Source: Eubacterium multiforme (GTDB taxonomy: Bacteria; Bacillota; Clostridia; Clostridiales; Clostridiaceae). From it: a stretch of 64,000 bases of DNA. Below are positions 59,801 through 64,000 of the stretch, in pieces. Position 1 is the stretch's first letter. Each line of letters begins with the position of its first letter. The stretch is from positions 682,001 through 746,000 of the forward strand of contig NZ_JAUSUF010000001.1 of assembly GCF_030813415.1 (NCBI RefSeq). The letters are read 5' to 3'. Both the position numbers and the translations under genes were made by a program. The notes under the pieces were generated by a model that made no database searches, had not been told where the DNA came from, and saw nothing but the letters and a program-made list of their open reading frames with translations.

Positions 59801-62704
59801 TTTATCTATATTTTCCCATGTAACCTTTGATTTAACTTCTTTTCCATCACTATAAATGACAGTTGCTTCATTAGGTAACTTAGGTGCATTTCCTACCTTT
59901 GTAACTGTAGAATATGGTTTTATAGAAACTATATCACGTACATTAATTATAGCTTCTACTTTTAAATCTGATCCCTTTACTGTTCCATTTACTTTAAATG
60001 TTCCAATTTTATTATATAAATCTTTATTTATGCTATCCCAAGTTACTTTAACATCCTTTTTAGTATTATTTGCATAAATTGCTTTAACCTTTTCAGGTAA
60101 CTTAGGTACATTTCCCTTATCAATATTTACTACAACTTTTTCAAAGCCAACAATTTTGTCCTTATTCATGTCTTCAGAGTTAACTGTATAAATAGTAGAT
60201 TCATTACTATCTAATCCTTGCGCTGTTGCCTTAACTGTAATATTTCCTCCATTTTTATCAGCTTGAACTATTGCAAGTAATTTACCATTAAAGGCTTTTC
60301 TCTTATTTGCTTTGTATCTTTCAACACTTGCTCCATTACCATTATCTACACCAACTAATTTTCCTCCTGTTACTTCAAAGTTAACAAGATTATCAGCATT
60401 TGGTACTACTACTCCATTTTTATCAACTATATCAACAGTAATAAATGATAAATCTTTACCATCTGATGATATTACATTTTTATCAGGTGTAAGTTTTACT
60501 CCTGATGCTTGTCCAGCTGTTTTTACTTCGTCTTCTGCAACAACTATACCATTTTTCTTAGCTACTGCTTTAAGTGTACCTGCCTTAAATGGTACATCCC
60601 ATCTTAAATGAAGTTTTCCATCCTTTGTTTCAAGATATGATCTTCCATCTTTTGTAGTTTTATTTTCAAATTTACGTTCTCCTAATGATTTACCATTTAA
60701 AAATAATTCTACTGTATCTGCATTTGAATAAGCCCAAACTTGAACATTTTGTCCATCTTTCCAATTCCAATGTGGTAATAAATGAACCATTGGCTTATCA
60801 GACCATTGACTTTGATAGAAATAGAAAATATCTTTCTTAAATCCTGCTGTATCAATTGCTCCAAAGTATGAGCTTTTAGCTGGATACTTTCCATAAAAAG
60901 GTGTTGGTTCTCCTAAATAATCAAAGCCTGTCCATATAAATTGTCCTGCAATAAATTGTCTATCACGATCACGAATCCATGAATCTTCTGCACTACGACC
61001 CCATCCAACAACAGTATTATCATATGATGAACATTGAAGATTTGCATTATCTACTATGTTTGGATTATTAGGATCTAAATAAACTCCCCTTGATCTTACA
61101 GCTGAAGATGTTTCAGAGCCATACATTTTCCAATTAGGATGATCTTTGTGATGAACATCATAAACGTTTTCACTATAGTTATATCCAACTACATCAACAG
61201 TATCAAATATTGCATTTCTTGTTTGGCTATAATTTGCTACTCCATCAACTTTACTTCCTCTATACTTATCTTCACCAATAGTTGTAGGTCTAGTTGTATC
61301 TATTTCTTTAATCCATTTAACAAGATTTTTAGCAATATTTACTCCATTTTGTGTATTAGTATCATATATTTCATTTCCTATAGACCACATTATTATAGAT
61401 GGACTATTTTTTGCACTATCTACCATAGTTTTTATATCACGCTCTGCATATTGTTTAAAAAATCTATGATAGTCATAAGTTTTCTTTCCTTGTTCCCAGC
61501 AATCAAAAGCTTCATCTATAAGTAATATTCCATTTTTCTCACATATATCAATAAATTCTGGTGATGCAGGATTATGAGTAGATCTTATAGCATTAACTCC
61601 CATATCCTTAAGCATTTTAATTTGTCTTTCAACAGCACTATAGTTTACTGCTGATCCTAATGATCCTAAATCATGGTGCATACATACACCTTTAAGTTTT
61701 ACATTTCTTCCATTAATATAAAAACCTTTATTTGAATCAAAATTAAAATATCTAAATCCAAAAGGTGTTTCATATGTATCTATTATTTTTCCATTCTTAA
61801 TGACTTCTGTAACTGCTTTATACATATTTCCACTATAAATATCCCATAAAACAGGATTATTTACTTTTAAATTTTGATTAAATTCCTTTGATTTTGAATC
61901 TAACTTTTCAGTTGATTCAACTTTTGAAACTTCTTTACCATTTGGAGATATTATTTTATTTTTTACTGTAATATCTGAATTTTCTCCTGATTCATTGCTG
62001 ATCTTTGTTTTAATATTTACAGAGACATTACCTCCATTTTTTAAATCTTCTTTAAGATTTGGAGTTGTAACAAATGTACCATATTTAGCTACATGAATAT
62101 TATCAGTAACTGTAAGGTATACATTTCTATATATTCCACTACCTGAATACCATCTACTACTTGGCTGAGTATTCTTTACTTTAACAGCTATTACATTATC
62201 TTTTCCATCAAAATTTAGTTTCTTTGTAATATCAAATCCAAAAGGTGTATATCCATTTTGATATTCTCCAACTTCTTCACCATTTACATAAACAGTAGAT
62301 TCCATATAGACTCCATCAAAATCAATATTTATCTTTTTTCCTTCCATTGACTTTGGTAACTTAAATGTCTTTCTATACCAGCCTGTTCCCCCATCTAGAA
62401 AAGCAGCCTCATGAGTTGCAGGAGAATTTTTGTTAAAATCAAGTTCAATGCTCCAATCATGAGGAAGATTTAAACTTCTCCATTTTGAATCATTAAAACC
62501 TTTTGATTCTGCTCCACCCTCATCTCCTAATTTAAATTTCCAATTATTCGTAAAATCAATTTTACGTCCCTTTTCAAAATTATCCTGAGGCTTTGAATCA
62601 TTACTTTTATTTATTTCTGTTTCATTATTAGCCGCAAATACTGGTATATTTATACTGCATGTAGCTACTAAAAAAGACATAATAAAGGCAACTATTTTTT
62701 TCAT
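56816..62704 (-). CDS. Multi-domain cell-wall GH2 beta-galactosidase with sortase signal
   Basis: A 1962-residue secreted glycosidase. Signal peptide: residues 1-26. The GH2 sugar-binding, Ig-like and TIM-barrel domains fill about 45-640, with acid/base Glu445 (IGNEIYD) and nucleophile Glu531 (YGSETSS). Then come Ig-like GH2 C-terminal domains (to about 850), two pairs of Big_4-like repeats (about 855-1000 and 1345-1490), two discoidin-type carbohydrate-binding modules (about 1003-1153 and 1491-1648), each followed by a cadherin-like repeat, one Big_2-like domain, a FIVAR helix bundle (about 1735-1805), a beta-repeat domain and an Asn/Ser-rich linker. The end is IPSTGK, a hydrophobic helix and basic residues, a variant LPxTG anchor. 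The ATG at 62704 starts a normal signal peptide; AGGAGGG lies 12 bases upstream. Confidence 0.93.
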   Translation of the reverse strand: MKKIVAFIMSFLVATCSINIPVFAANNETEINKSNDSKPQDNFEKGRKIDFTNNWKFKLGDEGGAESKGFNDSKWRSLNLPHDWSIELDFNKNSPATHEAAFLDGGTGWYRKTFKLPKSMEGKKINIDFDGVYMESTVYVNGEEVGEYQNGYTPFGFDITKKLNFDGKDNVIAVKVKNTQPSSRWYSGSGIYRNVYLTVTDNIHVAKYGTFVTTPNLKEDLKNGGNVSVNIKTKISNESGENSDITVKNKIISPNGKEVSKVESTEKLDSKSKEFNQNLKVNNPVLWDIYSGNMYKAVTEVIKNGKIIDTYETPFGFRYFNFDSNKGFYINGRNVKLKGVCMHHDLGSLGSAVNYSAVERQIKMLKDMGVNAIRSTHNPASPEFIDICEKNGILLIDEAFDCWEQGKKTYDYHRFFKQYAERDIKTMVDSAKNSPSIIMWSIGNEIYDTNTQNGVNIAKNLVKWIKEIDTTRPTTIGEDKYRGSKVDGVANYSQTRNAIFDTVDVVGYNYSENVYDVHHKDHPNWKMYGSETSSAVRSRGVYLDPNNPNIVDNANLQCSSYDNTVVGWGRSAEDSWIRDRDRQFIAGQFIWTGFDYLGEPTPFYGKYPAKSSYFGAIDTAGFKKDIFYFYQSQWSDKPMVHLLPHWNWKDGQNVQVWAYSNADTVELFLNGKSLGERKFENKTTKDGRSYLETKDGKLHLRWDVPFKAGTLKAVAKKNGIVVAEDEVKTAGQASGVKLTPDKNVISSDGKDLSFITVDIVDKNGVVVPNADNLVNFEVTGGKLVGVDNGNGASVERYKANKRKAFNGKLLAIVQADKNGGNITVKATAQGLDSNESTIYTVNSEDMNKDKIVGFEKVVVNIDKGNVPKLPEKVKAIYANNTKKDVKVTWDSINKDLYNKIGTFKVNGTVKGSDLKVEAIINVRDIVSIKPYSTVTKVGNAPKLPNEATVIYSDGKEVKSKVTWENIDKEKYSKEGNFIVYGKVELTDRFKAEARVRVSNKTEKVNIALYNSKAQGKAFASFTNPADDVNNVNDGVVSYNNNPANRWTNWQRTPRTGNEYVGIEWKENQNVDNMNLYIYADNGCQAPKDISVEYFDGQVWKKVSNMKLKPESLTNNTKHEIKFDKVNTNKIRVNMTPKEGKSLAITEIEVMDDVIVPNNTAKLSSITIDGKELKDFSSDKTNYSVELPYGSKIPEIKAKAMDNGAETIISPIGLPGEGKILVTSEDGKTTNIYTINFTVKKAALNNVTISSNKTDYIEDEVGELNINVTLQNGEKIDLSKAKVEYFTSNKDVVDIKDGKLNILGEGTSKIKVKVSYNGVTKESNELSINAKKSNKEKVIVGFEKVKIVVNKGEKPILPKEVEAKYNVGLPRNKKVTWENIKPEQYEKIGNFKVYGKVSETSVKPVAEIEVKGAVSVEKVSTVTLINEEPSLPEKVTVYYSDNTEKQLPVKWSKISEEEYKKVNEFTVYGTIDGLNMKATANVRVSDKFEKGLNVSRFQNGYDYPRVQSSYSNEPPTSPTSEDRLAHVHNDIISFTNDPHDRWTNWKPNPDKTGWVSVEFGRTGPQEYYINEMTVYYFTDSGVALPESAKVQYEKDGKWIDVANQKVSNGDKENIKIYKFDKVKASKMRIFMNAKANKSLGITEIQIFKDDVIKNSTSLLKSIKVNGNELKNFDPQNLKYTINTDGDKIPEISAIAENNAAVTIVQPTTVPGKGKVIVKGEDGVKTNVYELDFVKNTQVEKSDLSKKINDIKNMDLSKYTEESISPLKDTLLLAEKVLNSKDANKDDVSNAVAMLNDASKKLQPKKEDKPSDLTYKVEVIEGENGKVLPKGSFEVKKGEDKKFVFTPNKGYELNKVLLNGKEIKTVNNSYILKNINSNNKLEVTFKKIVSNENSNLDNKNVNNKENSNSVNSNKLNNSQNTEVKNNNEDSLLKSIPSTGKTKGLMFLGIGAALVACGIVARKFR

Positions 62705-62741
62705 TATATTATTCACCCTCCTAAATTTTATTAATATATAC

Positions 62742-62801
62742 AATTGACCTCATTAAGTGCATATATAATTTCTTTATACAATTTCCTTAATGAGGTCAAT
62801 T
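62742..62801. repeat. 16-bp perfect inverted repeat between the kinase and GH2 genes
   Basis: Arm AATTGACCTCATTAAG at 62742-62757 is matched exactly by CTTAATGAGGTCAATT at 62786-62801, with a 28-nt centre. No T-run follows on either strand, so it is not a standard terminator. It could be an RNA processing or stability stem, or two operator half-sites. Confidence 0.8.
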
Positions 62802-62857
62802 ATTTCTTTTGTTATTTTATTTAAACTACTTTTTAATTGCTATATTTTTAATTAAAA

Positions 62858-63784
62858 CTATAATTTTGTTACTTCTATTTCTTCCATAAGTTTATTTACA
62901 GTGTCTTTATTAACTACTCCAGTTTCTTCTTCTAGTGCATTTGATGTACCACAAGCTGCTGCAAAGGCTAATATTTTCTCTATATTATATCCTCTTTCAA
63001 TACCTGTAGCTATTCCACCTACAAATGCATCTCCTGAACCAACTGGATTAACAGCTTTAACCTTTGGAACTCTAACTCGATACTTTTCTCCTTTATAACC
63101 TGCTATTGATCCATCTTTTCCTAAAGATATAACTACAAATTCAATTCCTTTTTTGTGAAACTCATCTATTTCTTTTAATATATCCTCTGTAGTTTCAACT
63201 TTTCTACCCATTATATCTTCAATTTCATCTTTATTAGGTTTTATAAAGAAAGGTTTTCCTTCAATTCCTTTAATTAAAAGTTCTCCACTTGTATCTAATA
63301 AAAACTTTTTATTATTTTCTTTTGCTATTTCTATAAGTTTCTTATAAATATCTTTAGATAAATTTCTTGGAACACTTCCTGATGCAACAACTACTGATGC
63401 ATCTTTTAAAAGCATTTTATATTTTTCTAAAAACTTTTCAAGTTCTCCATCTATAAGTTCTGGACCTGGTTCTAAAACTTCTGTTTGTTCTAAATCTTCT
63501 GTTATGAATGCCAAACATTCTCTTGTAGCATTTTTTATACTTACAAAATCATTTTTTATATTCATTTCAGAAAGCTTTTCTTTTATAAAATCTCCAGTAG
63601 TTCCACCTAAAAATCCAGTTGCCAAAGTATCTTCTCCTAATATAGTTGCAACATTAGCTACATGTAGACCTTTTCCTCCAGCAGTATTATGTACACTAGA
63701 AGCTCTCATTACTGTGCCTTTTTCTATATTTTTAATCTTATACTTCTTATCTATAGATGCATTAAGATTTAAAACTAATATCAT
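62858..63784 (-). CDS. Tagatose-6-phosphate kinase / 1-phosphofructokinase family kinase
   Basis: A 308-residue PfkB-family sugar-phosphate kinase. The N-terminal GGKGLHVANVATILG, the substrate-binding region and the C-terminal ATP-binding/catalytic GSGDAFVGGIATG motif (catalytic Asp) are intact. FruK and LacC share these features. The second GatY gene just upstream makes tagatose-6-phosphate kinase the better guess. It would supply the bisphosphate for the aldolase. AGGAGG lies before the ATG in the gap after the aldolase stop codon. Confidence 0.9.
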   Translation of the reverse strand: MILVLNLNASIDKKYKIKNIEKGTVMRASSVHNTAGGKGLHVANVATILGEDTLATGFLGGTTGDFIKEKLSEMNIKNDFVSIKNATRECLAFITEDLEQTEVLEPGPELIDGELEKFLEKYKMLLKDASVVVASGSVPRNLSKDIYKKLIEIAKENNKKFLLDTSGELLIKGIEGKPFFIKPNKDEIEDIMGRKVETTEDILKEIDEFHKKGIEFVVISLGKDGSIAGYKGEKYRVRVPKVKAVNPVGSGDAFVGGIATGIERGYNIEKILAFAAACGTSNALEEETGVVNKDTVNKLMEEIEVTKL

Positions 63785-63803
63785 TTTTACCTCCTAAAGT
63801 GAA

Positions 63804-64000
63804 CTAGTACCTATTTTCACTTCCACAAACTCTAATTTTGTGTTCTACTATCTTTTTCATAGCTGCTTTTCCAGGTGTCATATATTTTCTTGGATCATTT
63901 GCATCTGGATTTTCTATAAAATACTCTTTAACAGCATCTGAAAATGGTATTTTTAAATCAGTAGCTACATTTACCTTACATATTCCAAGAGATATAGCCT
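63804..64000 (-). CDS. gatY: Second class II tagatose-bisphosphate aldolase GatY (3' end only)
   Basis: The window shows the last 65 codons. The translation runs from [15 protein letters not shown] to the stop, and 57 of 64 aligned residues equal those of the aldolase at 43428-44285, with DNA nearly as similar. It lies 19 bp upstream of the kinase on the same strand, so both are probably co-transcribed. The rest of the gene is beyond the window. Confidence 0.93.
   Translation of the reverse strand, partial: AISLGICKVNVATDLKIPFSDAVKEYFIENPDANDPRKYMTPGKAAMKKIVEHKIRVCGSENRY

Noticed and set aside
61139..61525. 128-codon plus-strand open frame
   Set aside because: Lies opposite the catalytic domain of the GH2 enzyme; composition is that of a shadow frame.
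62742..62801. Inverted repeat read as a rho-independent terminator
   Set aside because: Loop of 28 nt and no T-run on either strand.

Overview
The window looks like a chromosomal segment of a low-GC, spore-forming, anaerobic Clostridium, most like Clostridium perfringens. The evidence is strongly AT-rich DNA, an alpha/beta-type small acid-soluble spore protein, a monomeric [FeFe]-hydrogenase, a glycyl-radical choline lyase in a microcompartment operon, and a giant cell-wall glycosidase. The species call is inference. I saw no insertion sequence, prophage, rRNA or CRISPR array.

Layout. 1-2.4 kb: copper homeostasis (csoR-copA, copA cut by the window edge) with a CsoR-type operator. 2.5-5.8 kb: a membrane-anchored MutS-like ATPase, a DEDDh exonuclease with a zinc ribbon, and a CBS-domain protein. 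5.8-10.7 kb: a zinc/manganese-binding lipoprotein and the yhaO-yhaN DNA-repair pair. 10.8-16.1 kb: spore protein, a deacetylase-like membrane protein, tRNA-Trp, nitronate monooxygenase, M42 aminopeptidase, an oxidoreductase and a universal stress protein.

16.4-30.6 kb is the centrepiece: one minus-strand operon for a choline-degrading bacterial microcompartment. CutC carries every choline-pocket residue I could check, and CutD activates it. CutC would cleave choline to trimethylamine and acetaldehyde. A CoA-acylating aldehyde dehydrogenase and PduL would turn acetaldehyde into acetyl-CoA and acetyl-phosphate, and a separately transcribed alcohol dehydrogenase (31.7-32.9 kb) would make ethanol. 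Seven shell proteins (six single-domain BMC hexamer types, one EutN pentamer, no tandem BMC-T), EutJ, EutP, EutQ and EutT-like accessory proteins and a DMT-type transporter complete it. The operon starts at a promoter with a 20-bp spacer and a dyad, the signature of MerR activation, and a MerR-family gene lies immediately upstream. A second aldehyde dehydrogenase in the operon has serine in place of the catalytic cysteine.

33-42 kb: a second, identical tRNA-Trp; a ZnuA-like protein that has lost its metal-binding histidines; tsaE-tsaB-rimI; a GH1 glycosidase with its GntR regulator; ribU behind an FMN riboswitch; an ArsR/NifX-like pair with a 22-bp perfect palindrome; and a group-B-like [FeFe]-hydrogenase.

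42-64 kb: amino-sugar/galactose metabolism interrupted by housekeeping genes. A mannose-family PTS (IIB, IIC, IID, IIA), a GntR regulator, AgaS isomerase and GatY/GatZ aldolase subunits form two adjacent transcription units. At the far end lie a tagatose-6-phosphate/1-phosphofructokinase, a second nearly identical GatY gene (cut by the edge) and a 1962-residue, multi-domain, sortase-anchored GH2 beta-galactosidase. Between them lie tex, an M28 peptidase, small membrane proteins and an APC permease. Together these suggest extracellular release of galactosides followed by tagatose-pathway catabolism.
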